From Echinarachnius parma (taxonomy: Eukaryota; Echinodermata; Echinoidea; Clypeasteroida; Echinarachniidae), in contig JBAMJV010003935.1 in assembly GCA_037951105.1 (NCBI GenBank), positions 346,047 to 410,046 on the forward strand: a stretch of DNA of 64,000 nucleotides. Reading direction: 5' to 3'. Below, one piece after another: positions 20,785 through 30,323 of this stretch. Position 1 is the stretch's first letter. Each line of letters opens with the position of its first letter. The position numbers were made by a program, and so were the translations under genes. The notes under the pieces are model-generated. The model was not told the origin of the DNA. It ran no database searches and worked only from the letters and a program-made list of their open reading frames with translations.

Positions 20785-21015
20785 AATCATCACCATCACC
20801 ATTATCATCATCACCACCACCACCATAACCATCATTATCATCACCACCACCACCACCACCACAACCATCACCACCATCATCATCACCGTTGTCATTGTCG
20901 TCGTTGTCATCATCATCATCATCATCATCACCATCACCATCACCATCATCATCATCATCATCATCACCATCATCATCATCATCCCCCATCATCATCATCA
21001 CCATCATTGTCACCA
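20785..21015. repeat. (CAT/CAC)n trinucleotide microsatellite
   Basis: Imperfect run of CAT, CAC and ATC triplets (Asp/Met/His/Ile codons in the various frames). It lies 50 bases before ASL exon 9 in transcription direction, in the intron between exons 9 and 10. ORFs here are artefacts of the triplet period. Confidence 0.95.
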
Positions 21016-21028
21016 ACATCTATCATTA

Positions 21029-21268
<240 letters not shown>

Positions 21269-21869
21269 TCATAAACACATGGTAAACCTACTTAAAATGA
21301 GACATTATACCATGATCTGCCATAATCAGCCTTGTTTTCCATTCTCAATCATACATTGTTGTTACAAAAACGAGTATTCATTCTGACATATTACAACACA
21401 TTAATTATTTTCATCATAAAAGGACACAACATATATTCAATAAATTTTGTGGCAATCCATGATGGCCTTCATGCTGATGGCCTTCAATCAAACTGTATGG
21501 TTGATTCAAACATAACTGCCTGTAAATCACACTCCACAAAGCACACAATTATTCAGAGTTCAATGGCAACAGAATGACTCCAGGGCTGTATATTCAGACT
21601 AGTATGTTTCTCTAAAAGCAATCGGCATGTAAATGAACTTGTGTATATGGGCCATCTGGGCATTAAAGGTAGTTCAGATTTTTAAATTAGAGACGCGGTG
21701 CTATCTTGCAAACACTGGCTTAGTTATGTATTGCGCCAAATCTAACCTAGTTACCAACGTTCATACAGGCTCAGACCGCCTTGTATATCCCCACGCATGA
21801 CGATCTTTAACTATGTTTTCTACAGCATTTGACCTTTTGTAAAAATGTAACTGGCTTTTGCATGTGTAC

Positions 21870-21956
21870 CTGTATGCATCAGCAAGCTTGACAAAGCTGA
21901 ACTCCTTGGAGCAGTAGAGGATGAGGTCCTCAGACACCTTGCTGAGATGCACCTTT
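21870..21956 (-). pseudogene. Truncated copy of ASL exon 8 with its donor site
   Basis: On minus, GTGCATCTCAGCAAGGTGTC onward matches the last half of exon 8 through GCTGATGCATACAG|GTAC, with only a few silent-type changes and an open frame ([17 protein letters not shown]...). It lies 3' of the true exon in transcription direction, displaced 211 bp. It has the donor but no exon-matching acceptor; CTTCCAG lies about 12 bases upstream of the match. Confidence 0.88.
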
Positions 21957-22080
21957 GTTACAGACTGGAAGTCAGTTTGGATCTGAACTTGTGCATAAAG
22001 GCTATCTGCTCATTAAATGAATTCTATCCATCTTTCGACCCATTTGAAAATTAAAATTCCACTGGCTTTTCCCTTCATAC

Positions 22081-22258
22081 CTGTATGCATCAGCGAGCTT
22101 GACAAAGCTAAACTCCTTGGAGCAGTAGAGGATGAGGTCCTCCGACACCTTGCTGAGGTGCACCATTACCATGGACGCCCAGAAGAGGAACTCGGCCACA
22201 AAGTCACGCCCGCTAGTCCCATCCAGGCTGTTTGGTGTTGGCTTGGCAAACTTGAGCT
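22081..22258 (-). CDS. ASL: ASL exon 8
   Basis: Acceptor GCATTTCAG; encodes [20 protein letters not shown], then [20 protein letters not shown], then [19 protein letters not shown]; donor ACAG|GTATGA, phase 2. Human has MDATSERDF where this has LDGTSGRDF, so the Glu of the conserved TSERDF is Gly here. The rest is highly conserved. The 3' half is duplicated 211 bp downstream. Confidence 0.97.
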
Positions 22259-22723
22259 CTGAAATGCAAAATAGAGATACATACTCACTTTAGCAATAGC
22301 TTTATTGAAGAATTTGTTTTTTTAATTATTGAGAAAATTAAATCCATCTTTCTGGGCAAGCCCTTGTGGTCATTTGATATTTTAGAAGGAATTTTGTTGA
22401 TTTTTCAAGTTTCCAAGAACATTATTTAGTGATTACACTCAATTTCCTTAATTTGTTCCTTTCTATGTGTCCAATGGCTTGGTGAAGGCTTTAACTTTAT
22501 AATCAACAATGAATAATACAGTGAGGTCACTAATCATAGGTTCAACTGTATATCAATCTTTGTCAAAAACTTTGACAAAGGTTGTTAGGGGTAGGTAGGT
22601 AGGTAGGTGAAGCTAGGGTGAACCAAGATGGGATTATACAAAGGGTAATAAGGGTACAATATAACCAAGTTTTAGTGTTCATAATAATGAAAGTGAGCTT
22701 AGAACCATGAAAATTACCGTGTG

Positions 22724-23186
22724 ATATCAGGTATCTTGTTATATCAGGGTAAAAAGCAAAAGCATACTAAGAGCTGCACAAGAAAATATCCCTGTTATAA
22801 GAAGGCTTTATTATATCAGAGCTATTCATATCAGGGTTATTGGCAAAATAATATAAAGAGCTCGGATCAGCAAAATTACCGTTATAAGAGGGTTTTGTTA
22901 TATCAGAGCTCTTTATATCAGGGTTATAGGAAAAAGAATATAACAATCGCGGTCCAGCAAAATTACCCTGTTATAAGAGGGTTTTGTTATATTAGAGCTA
23001 TTTATAACAGGGTTATAGGAAAAAGAACATAAAGAGCAAGGGCCAGCAAAATAACCCTGTTATAAGAGGGGTTTTTTTAAATCAGAGCTATACATAACAG
23101 GGTTATAGGAAAAATAATATAAAGAGCTTGGATCAGCAAAATGATCTTGTTATTGATAGGGTTTTGTTATATCAGAGCTTCCACTG
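22724..23186. repeat. About 88-95 bp tandem array related to the TACAGTGGAACCT MITE
   Basis: About five diverged units containing TTTTGTTATATCAGAGCT, CAGGGTTATAGGAAAAAGAA, ATAAAGAGC and CAGCAAAATTACCCTGTTAT. The cue TTAGAGCT/TCAGAGCT recurs near 22816, 22911, 23000, 23085 and 23173. The right end CAGAGCTTCCACTGTG resembles the MITE ends at 13.0 and 48.6 kb. It looks like a MITE that expanded in tandem. It ends about 15 bp before ASL exon 7. Confidence 0.75.
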
Positions 23187-23200
23187 TGATTGTATTTTAC

Positions 23201-23253
23201 CTTTAGCCAGGAAATTTCTGTCAATGTTGAATGGATTCCCAGCCAATGCACCA
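23201..23253 (-). CDS. ASL: ASL exon 7
   Basis: A 53-nt exon: acceptor TTAACAG, residues (N)GALAGNPFNIDRNFLAK, donor AAAG|GTAAAA, phase 1. It matches human GAIAGNPLGVDRELLRA. The split Asn codon uses AA from exon 6. A decayed copy lies about 190 bp upstream. Confidence 0.95.
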
Positions 23254-23392
23254 CTGTTAAAATGAAAACCATGAATATGGTATGATACTTAATATGGGAT
23301 ACAATATTATTATCCAATAAGTATCTTCAATAGCTTACATTTATTTAAATTTAAATGAGGATAATGTTTTGATGAAGTTGAAAATTAATGTC

Positions 23393-23448
23393 AGAAAATC
23401 TCTGTCAATGTTAATGGATTCCCAACCAGCGCACCAATGTCAAAATGG
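23393..23448 (-). pseudogene. Decayed copy of ASL exon 7
   Basis: On minus, GGTTTCCATTTTGACATTGG then TGCGCTGGTTGGGAATCCAT and TAACATTGACAGAGATTTTC align with exon 7 and its upstream intron. A base is lost in the middle and the acceptor AG has become AT, so it cannot splice as exon 7 does. Displacement from the true exon is about 190 bp. Confidence 0.8.
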
Positions 23449-23698
23449 AAACCGTGTATTTAAATAATATTATAGTAATACAAAATATTATATTTACCTA
23501 CTAATGACAGTACCCTCAATAAATAATATTAATTTATGATTGAAATTAGGACTAATAATGATGACATTTAATATATATAATGCATTAGAAAAGGAAATGG
23601 AAAATAACACAAACTATTAATGCAGTGTGATTTTCTTAACACACTTCCCAAGTTTTATAAAAATTAACATAAGATTAAATGTTTAACAGTGAATAAAG

Positions 23699-24179
23699 TT
23701 AAAGGGATAGTTGAGTTTTGGTAAAGAGAGTACAGTTTTGGTCAAACCTGCACCATTACATTACAAACTAATAGTTATAACTCCACCATGCTGGAAAGGA
23801 ATACAACATTACAAATGACTAAGTAAAAAGCCTGCTATCATTCAAAAAGAGCCGTTAAAACTCAAGAGGGCGCTCTCTAAAGACTCGTCGGTTTGAACCA
23901 TTTTAAATAAAATATTGTGCATGTGATGTTTTGTTGAAATAGTGATTAGATAGAGAGATAATCAACAATATCTAAAAACCTCATTTGTAAATTTTTGAAA
24001 AGAGGAAGCATTTTAAAAATAAAAATTTCTGAACCGATTTGTCCGATTTTGATCAAATAAAGTTTATTCTGTCATTTAAATAGTATGATCTTTCAAATTT
24101 GACACGTAGTTTTTCGTTATCTCGCAAAACAATTATTTTGTGTAGCGCCCTCTATACCAAAACTCAACTATCCCTTTAA
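23699..24179. mobile_element. TTAA-flanked MITE, copy 2
   Basis: Borders TTAAAGGGATAGTTGAGTTT and AAAACTCAACTATCCCTTTAA. Strong similarity to 18418-18989 along the length, about 90 bp shorter, with an internal gap around the TTTTTAAAAACATT region. Lies in the ASL intron between exons 6 and 7. Confidence 0.8.
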
Positions 24180-24372
24180 ACAAATAAACTAGAAAAAATA
24201 CATATATATATAAAATCTGAGTAAATATGATTATGATCAATATAGTAATAAATGTGTTAAACTTTCCAAGTGACCAAAATTGTATGAACAAATTTTGAAT
24301 AAGATTAAATGTTAAATTAATTGAAAAGATTAGGAATACAATAGATAATAGGATGTCATTTTCAAGACTCAC

Positions 24373-24450
24373 TTTCCAAGAGGCATCACGTTCACTCTAG
24401 CTTTAAGCTCATTGAGACGCTGCATATCTCTCTGCAGGGCCCATGCATGA
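24373..24450 (-). CDS. ASL: ASL exon 6
   Basis: Acceptor GCATTTAG, residues (S)HAWALQRDMQRLNELKARVN and VMPLG; donor GAAA|GTGAGT, phase 2. It matches human [26 protein letters not shown]. A partial copy lies about 455 bp upstream. Confidence 0.96.
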
Positions 24451-24864
24451 CTAAATGCAACAAATACAAAGTACATACAAAGAATGATAGCAACAATTTT
24501 TTGTAAATAAATAGATAAATCAATAATGCCCTTGTCTATTTAATTCCACCTCTTTCCACAGTACATCAATTATTCCATCATTACAATTTTATTTAAATAC
24601 GTTCCCCTTTTTACGTACCGTAAATATTGTAATTTACAATAATTATTAATTAACTCTGCAATTTATTGTAAAATTTGTAAGAGATTGGAATTGCTCTCTT
24701 AAATGACATGCAGTAGATCAAGTGGTATGCATACATGCAATGAAGTGCATATGTTTGTTTTTGTTTTCGATACCATCAAATTAATAACATTAAAATTGCA
24801 CTGTCGCTCAAAAGTTATAGGGAAATTTAAAGAGTTTTCAAATGTTCTTTCAAAACTATGAACT

Positions 24865-24947
24865 TTGAGATACTGAAAATCTCTCTGCAGGGCCCATGCA
24901 TGACTAAGAGCAACCATACAAAGTACATACAAAGTTAATGGTGGCAA
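24865..24947 (-). pseudogene. Truncated copy of ASL exon 6 with acceptor
   Basis: Matches exon 6 and its upstream intron over about 83 bp: intron part (GTATGTACTTTGTATG), acceptor TCTTAG, then TCATGCATGGGCCCTGCAGA and GAGATTTTCAGTATCTCAAA. The frame stays open (SHAWALQRDFQYLK). There is no matching donor. It lies upstream of the true exon in the same intron. Confidence 0.88.
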
Positions 24948-25332
24948 CCATTTTTAGCATCAGGGAAAGCTGAAGAAATCCAGAAACTTTGTTGAAATTA
25001 CAAAATACAAATGAAATTCAAAAGAAAGTTGAGGGAGAGAGAAAAGAGAAATACAAAAACATTACATGCTCAAATTGTACTTTTGCAAAGTACTTAACGT
25101 TTCTATACTTTTAAAATCTAAACAAATGTTTTCTATAAATTGTATTTTTTTTTTACAATTGTAAAAAAAGATCATGAAAAGGATATGTACAAATACAAAT
25201 TACAAAGAAAACTTGGGATTATGATTTATTCATTCTTAGCTGTAAATAAAGCGAAATTAAGATATTTTTAAAACTTATATTTGTAGGTATGGACATAAAG
25301 TTTTACATTTTAAGAAGTACAATTGAACATAC

Positions 25333-25370
25333 CTCAGAAGCCAGTGACTCCATCTGATTGGCTGAGCTCT
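25333..25370 (-). CDS. ASL: ASL exon 5
   Basis: A 38-nt exon: acceptor TTTAAATAG, residues RAQPIRWSHWLL plus two bases of Ser, donor GAG|GTATGT, phase 2. It is identical to the human RAQPIRWSHWIL except one residue. No partial copy was noticed nearby. Confidence 0.95.
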
Positions 25371-26148
25371 CTATTTAAACAAGCAAAACAAAATCGGTAA
25401 ATTAATATACTCAATATTCCAACACCACATACATTGCAACTCAAAAATAAAAGATCCAGTTCAAATGTGTATATTAATAAATTAACCATTTTGTCGATGA
25501 AAGAACAATTATGGAAATTAATTTTACTGCATACAAAATAAATATGTACATTTATACTAGACAGACTGATAAGAGAGGGACAATATTCCTACCATATGCC
25601 AATCATTTTTTTCTGTGACAGATGGGTACAAGTATTTTGTTTTTCTAATACCCTTAATTTTTTGCTTGCTATAATTGAACACTTAGTTTACCATTTATCA
25701 ACATGTTGAAAAACAGCTGGCAATTGAGCTTGTTTGATATGAATTACAGATTTCATTCAAATCAGAAATTTGTTTTTAAGCTTTCAACAATATCCAAATT
25801 GAGAATAAGGTCAATGAACATTTCAAGAAAATACTGAAAGCGCAGATGAAATGAATATATTTATGATCATACAAATCATTATTTTCCCATTACTAATTAC
25901 ACTAGGGTAGTGGTTAAAACAAAAATTTATTCATAAATATATAAATATAAAGTGTCATAAAAATGTGTCTTAAAATGGCAATGGAAGAGAAATAAGCGCA
26001 ATATTATAAGTAAAATGTAAATCAATGGAGCCGCGAGCTATCGAATCTGGCAGATTCTTCTTCAGGTGAACGAATAATGACAACAACTATTACAAATATT
26101 ATAAGTAATGGAAATTAATTAAAAGGAATCAGAGCTAGGATATCTTAC

Positions 26149-26188
26149 CTGCAAATGGGTATATCCAGGCATTAAAACATCAACTTCC
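26149..26188 (-). CDS. ASL: ASL exon 4 (YTHLQ motif)
   Basis: A 40-nt exon: acceptor CTCTTTCAG, residues (Q)EVDVLMPGYTHLQ, donor CAG|GTAAGA, phase 0. The His of GYTHLQ is the conserved active-site histidine in the family (His162 in duck delta-2 crystallin numbering). Confidence 0.95.
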
Positions 26189-26478
26189 CTGAAAGAGAGG
26201 GAGAAAAGGAGAGATAGAGGTGCTAAAATATTTGAATCCTCTCCCATACACATATAACATATCAATTAATTTTCTCAATTTTTTTATGATTTATGTAGCT
26301 TATTTATTATGTTGATTATACAAGTTCTTGTATTTGTATACAGGGAGCACCTGTAAAGCATCTTTTTCAACTGAGGTTGAAAAAGAGAACAATCCTGTAT
26401 TCTCGCTGCAAAGACCATGGACCTTATGCTCGAGTCACTTCCAGATATTAGATGCCTTGAAAGCCTTCAACAGGGCAA

Positions 26479-26507
26479 CCATAGCCTTATATCAGTGCAA
26501 CTCTAAA
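26479..26507 (-). pseudogene. Possible short copy of ASL exon 3 start
   Basis: On minus, TTTTTAGAGTTGCACTGATA then TAAGGCTATGG resembles the exon 3 acceptor and its first 27 nt (AGTGCTACAGACATAAGGCT). The reading would be SCTDIRLW. The match is short, so it could be chance, although 12 consecutive bases agree. A weak match to the exon 3 donor end is also present at about 26822-26860. Confidence 0.45.
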
Positions 26508-26647
26508 AACATTAGTAAGAAAGGATCAATGACAATATTGAATATGAAATTTAATCTATTCCAAAAAAGCGATTTTGCAATTCCCGTATCTTACGGGGGC
26601 CCACCAAGTTCCTGTAGGCAATGGGTTAATATACAATATGTACTTAC

Positions 26648-26745
26648 TGCCTAGCTCTTTGCAGAAGAACTGATATCAGGTCCGCCATCAGGGGGGAAAT
26701 TGAATCAAGACCATCTCGCAGCCATAGCCTTATGTCTGTAGCACT
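26648..26745 (-). CDS. ASL: ASL exon 3
   Basis: Acceptor GTTTAG, residues SATDIRLWLRDGLDSISPLM and ADLISVLLQRAR; donor GGCA|GTAAGT, phase 2. It matches human [31 protein letters not shown]. The first residue is Ser rather than the usual Val after the conserved NDQ of exon 2. Confidence 0.94.
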
Positions 26746-27182
26746 CTAAACGAACAAAGATAAGAAAGAAATAAAAAATAAAAAATAAAGAAGTTCGTCA
26801 AATCGAAATACATGTACACCTACTGCTTTGTTCTCTGTACAGGAACTAATATAAGGTTAACCCGTTCAGGACTGGTCTAGAAAATGCTCGGGATTGGCTT
26901 AAAAAATGGAGAATGCATGTAAATGATGTTATATAGCAAAATCAATCAGTCCTGAATGGGATTCAGTGATCCATCAATTTTGTCAAACTAAAGAAAAATC
27001 ACTTGGGGCTAAGCTTCCACATTTCTCTTGTTAATTTTCTCACCAGATTCAGGTTTCAGGCCACTCAAATTTGATTTTACTTTCTAATCTTGCCTGACTA
27101 GGCGACAAGGCAAAAGGGGTAATTTCTAGCATTGCCTTGTGTGCCAAAATTGGCCAGTGAAAGACTTCCACCTTTAATTTAC

Positions 27183-27323
27183 CTGATCATTCCTGCTCCT
27201 GCCCGTGTGCAGCTTGCCCGCAGCAGGCCCTATGAGCTCCTTCAGCCTCCTCTCATTGGCTGTGTGGATATCTTCATCGCTGGGCTGAATGGTAAACTCT
27301 CCCTTCTCCCACTCCTCACCAAC
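27183..27323 (-). CDS. ASL: ASL exon 2 of the visible set (GRSRNDQ motif)
   Basis: A 47-codon exon, phase 0 at both ends: acceptor CTCTGTAG, residues [20 protein letters not shown], then [12 protein letters not shown], then [11 protein letters not shown]; donor CAG|GTAAAT. It carries the conserved [10 protein letters not shown] and HTGRSRNDQ substrate-binding segments. The first 64 nt of the exon plus the acceptor and about 40 nt of intron are repeated upstream as a 108-bp array (27260-28147). Confidence 0.97.
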
Positions 27324-28147
27324 CTACAGAGTAACAAGATAACAACAAGTTGTGATTGGTAATACCAGTCTGTGTGGATATCTTCATCGCTAGGCTGAAT
27401 GGTAAACTCTCCCTTCTCCCACTCCTCACCAACCTACAGAGTAACAAGATAACAACAAGTTGTGATTGGTTACCAGTCTGTCTGGATATCTTCATCGCTA
27501 GGCTGAATGGTAATCTCTCCCTTCTACCATTCCTCATCAACCTACAAAGTAACAAGATAACAACAAGTTGTGATTGGTTACCAGTCTGTCTGGATATCTT
27601 CATCACTAGGCTGAATGGTAAACTCTCCCTTCTCCCACTCCTCACCAACCTACAGAGTAACAAGATAACAACAAGTTGTGATTGGTTACCAGTCTGTGCC
27701 GATATCTTCATCGCTAGGCTGAATGGTAAACTCTCCCTTCTCCCACTCCTCACCAACCTACAGAGTAACAAGATAACAACAAGTTGTGATTGGTTACCAG
27801 TCTGTGTGATATCTTCATCGCTAGGCTGAATGGTAAACTCTATCTTCTCCCACTCCTCACCAACCTACAGAGTAACAAGATAACAACAAGTTGTGATTGG
27901 TTACCAGTCTGTGTGGATATCTTCATCGCTAGGCTAAATGGTAAACTCTGCCTTCTCCCACTCCTCACCAACCTACAGTGTAACAAGATAAGAACAAGTT
28001 GTGATTGGTTACCAGTCTGTGTGGATATCTTCATCACTAGGCTGAATGGTAAACTCTCCCTTCTCCCACTCCTTACCAACCTACAGAGTAACAAGATAAC
28101 AACAAGTTGTGATTGGTTTTTACCAGTCTGTGTAGATATCTTCATCA
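27260..28147 (-). repeat. 108-bp tandem array of the ASL exon 2 boundary
   Basis: Eight units plus a partial ninth. The unit comprises intron (ACTGGTAACCAATCACAACT, then TGTTGTTATCTTGTTACTCT), acceptor GTAG, and the first 64 nt of exon 2 (GTTGGTGAGGAGTGGGAGAA and onward to GATGAAGATATCCACACAG). The lowest-coordinate unit belongs to the real exon. In the others the exon-like part runs directly into ACTGGTAACC, which offers a weak GT. Units are about 95% alike. Since 108 is a multiple of 3, long periodic ORFs arise on both strands; these are not genes. The array ends in a T-run and G-run (28149-28192). Confidence 0.95.
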
Positions 28148-28148
28148 T

Positions 28149-28159
28149 TTTTTTTTTTT

Positions 28160-28190
<31 letters not shown>

Positions 28191-28192
28191 GG
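28149..28192. repeat. (T)n(G)n homopolymers
   Basis: About 21 T followed by about 20 G, directly abutting the partial ninth unit of the 108-bp array. Such a junction is prone to slippage and to sequencing or assembly error. Confidence 0.9.
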
Positions 28193-28853
28193 TGGGTTTC
28201 TTTGAAAGCTTGACTGCATTTACATAACACGCTACAATTTGTTTTGCATTGAAGATGTTAATTTATTGGGGCTCCCTAATGATTTTTAGTGGCTCTTTGG
28301 GGCATTTCAGGGGCTAAATCACCCTGAGCACACAAGTATTTTGTTCACAACAGAGTAACAAGATTAGCAGTGTATATGTTTTAATCAAAGCGAAACTCTC
28401 TAATCTCATCATGTAGAAAATACCATTTTAAAATGTATTTTTATGTCATTCATTATAAATCAAATACTGTACATTCCACAGCCCAAAAATTGTACACTTA
28501 ATTTGGGTTCATTTTATGGAGCATACATGTAGCACAAATCCAGTTACAGAACGTAAATAATAAAATGTCATAGATAAAAGAAAAAAACTGTAAAAACAAA
28601 CTACATACTGGATTAATCATTCATATGCAAGATACCACACAAGGAATAATTCATGCGGTGACTTAATTACACTTGAAATGATATACCTGAGGCTTATATA
28701 CTTAAATGTAAATTTAGGTGAAGGAAAAACGACACTATCAACCATGCATGCAAGTTACTAGTTGCAAGGAATGTACACACAATGTCACACATTGTCATAC
28801 CATGCTTGAAATGGAACATACATGTTTGTATGTAGGTGCATACATGTTTGTAT
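28193..28853. other. Intron sequence, no recognised feature
   Basis: AT-rich part of the first visible ASL intron. It contains an extra CATACATGTTTGTAT duplication at about 28819-28852, at the edge of the foldback element. No exon or gene was seen. Confidence 0.4.
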
Positions 28854-30323
28854 TAACGCTGTTATCTGATCCGAGAACGATCCGATTTCCCGGCGGTAAT
28901 TGCTTCTGAGCCGGTAACGATCCAGTTCCGGGAAATACATTTTCTCTGTAGAAATTCTCGGAAGATTTTGGCGACCCATTTTCTCCAGTAATAATTGAAA
29001 AAGTGTATGTTTGACAGTCCATTAAGTAGTGGAATTTAAATTAAAAATGGGGGAATTAATATTGTTTACTTTATGAGTGGTTATTTTGGAGAAATTCTTG
29101 GTTCGTTACTTCGTTTCACAGTCGAAAATTGAACAGGACGTGCAAAATTGCTAGTCATTTGAACAATATTGCGGACGGATGTTCACACAAACTCCGGCCG
29201 ATACTCCCGGCGACATTGTATATTGGAATTGAATGGATCACGTTTGTATGCTAGTTCATTAAAAAAAGGCTCTAAATTTGTATTTTGGTGATTTACACAA
29301 TTTGGTAGTCTACTTACATGATTGCATGGCCTTTGGAAGCTGAACAGAAAATAAAATGAGCCCCAAAACAGTGAAAAAATTGCGCTGAACATCAGTCATG
29401 ACTCGGACATGTCGCGACGTCGTCGGTAAATTTCCATCGCGAGAGAGCGCCAATTTACTGACTGCGCGGCCGCAGACGTACCCATGTGTTATGCACATGT
29501 GTACTCGCGTACGGTACCCATGCTGTGCTAAGCGAATATGGTGTAGGCGTGTAACAACATGATATGCACGACGTATGCTACGTAACTTTGATCTTCCCGT
29601 TTCCAGAGAGATCGAATTAAGTATCATACGTCGTGCATACCATGTTGTTACACACCTGCACCATATTCGCCTAGCACAGTATGGGTACCGTACACGTGTG
29701 TATAACACACGGGTACGTCTGCGGCCACGCAGTCAGTAGATTGGCGTTCTCTCGCGATGGAAATTTACCGACGACATGTCCAAGTCATGATGGATATTAA
29801 GCGCATTTTTTTCACTGTTTTGGGGCTCATTTTTTTTTCTGTTCAGCTTTCAAATGCCATGAAATCATGTAAGTAGACTACCAAATTGTTCAGAAATGGT
29901 GTAAATCACCAAAATACAAATTTTGAGCCTTTTTTTGTAATGTACTGGCTCACCAGTGCGGTTATACAAATATCCATTGGATGTCTCCCCAGGACTGTCG
30001 GGGCGAAAGTGAGGCGCGATACTGAACAAACGATCGATTTCTAGGCCCAATTAACTTCAGAAAAAATACTTTTCTTGCGAAACTGAGTTAATTCTGAATA
30101 GTCTGTAACTATTTTTCTGTAAAGATTGATATGTACATGCATCAAAACGTTAATATTGTTAATATTATTGGCATACAAAACAAGAAAGATAAGTCTACGA
30201 CGCTGCATTTTTTCCGAGCAAATTCCAATATTATTTTTTTCCGAGATCCGAGATCCCGCTATCACTTTTGAATTCTACCGATCCGAGAACGAGACGGGAT
30301 TTTTTCTTTACCTAACAGCATTA
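28854..30323. mobile_element. 1.47-kb foldback element in ASL intron
   Basis: Ends are inverted: left TTAACGCTGTTATCTGATCC, right (minus) TAATGCTGTTAGGTAAAG then CGTTCTCGGATCGG. The inner arms, about 29190-29590 and 29612-30000, form a strong palindrome (for example TTTGTATTTTGGTGATTTAC, CGGTAAATTTCCATCGCGAG, ACCATATTCGCCTAGCACAG with their complements). The TAATGCTGT end resembles that of the element at 82-1399, suggesting one family. I did not find a clean target duplication. ORFs inside are palindrome artefacts. Confidence 0.75.

Noticed and set aside
25333-26188. Partial copies of ASL exons 4 and 5
   Set aside because: I looked for nearby copies as for other exons and found none that I could support.
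26822-26860. Copy of the ASL exon 3 donor end
   Set aside because: The similarity (CTACTGCTTTG...CAGGAACTAATATAAGG) is suggestive but too weak to separate from chance without an alignment score.
27316-27829. Overlapping ORFs of 145-157 residues on both strands
   Set aside because: They are read through the 108-bp tandem array; the period is a multiple of three, so ORFs arise automatically. The only coding part is the real ASL exon 2 at its left end.
29310-29708. 132-residue ORF on minus
   Set aside because: It lies across the centre of the foldback element, with no similarity to a known protein and a palindromic composition.
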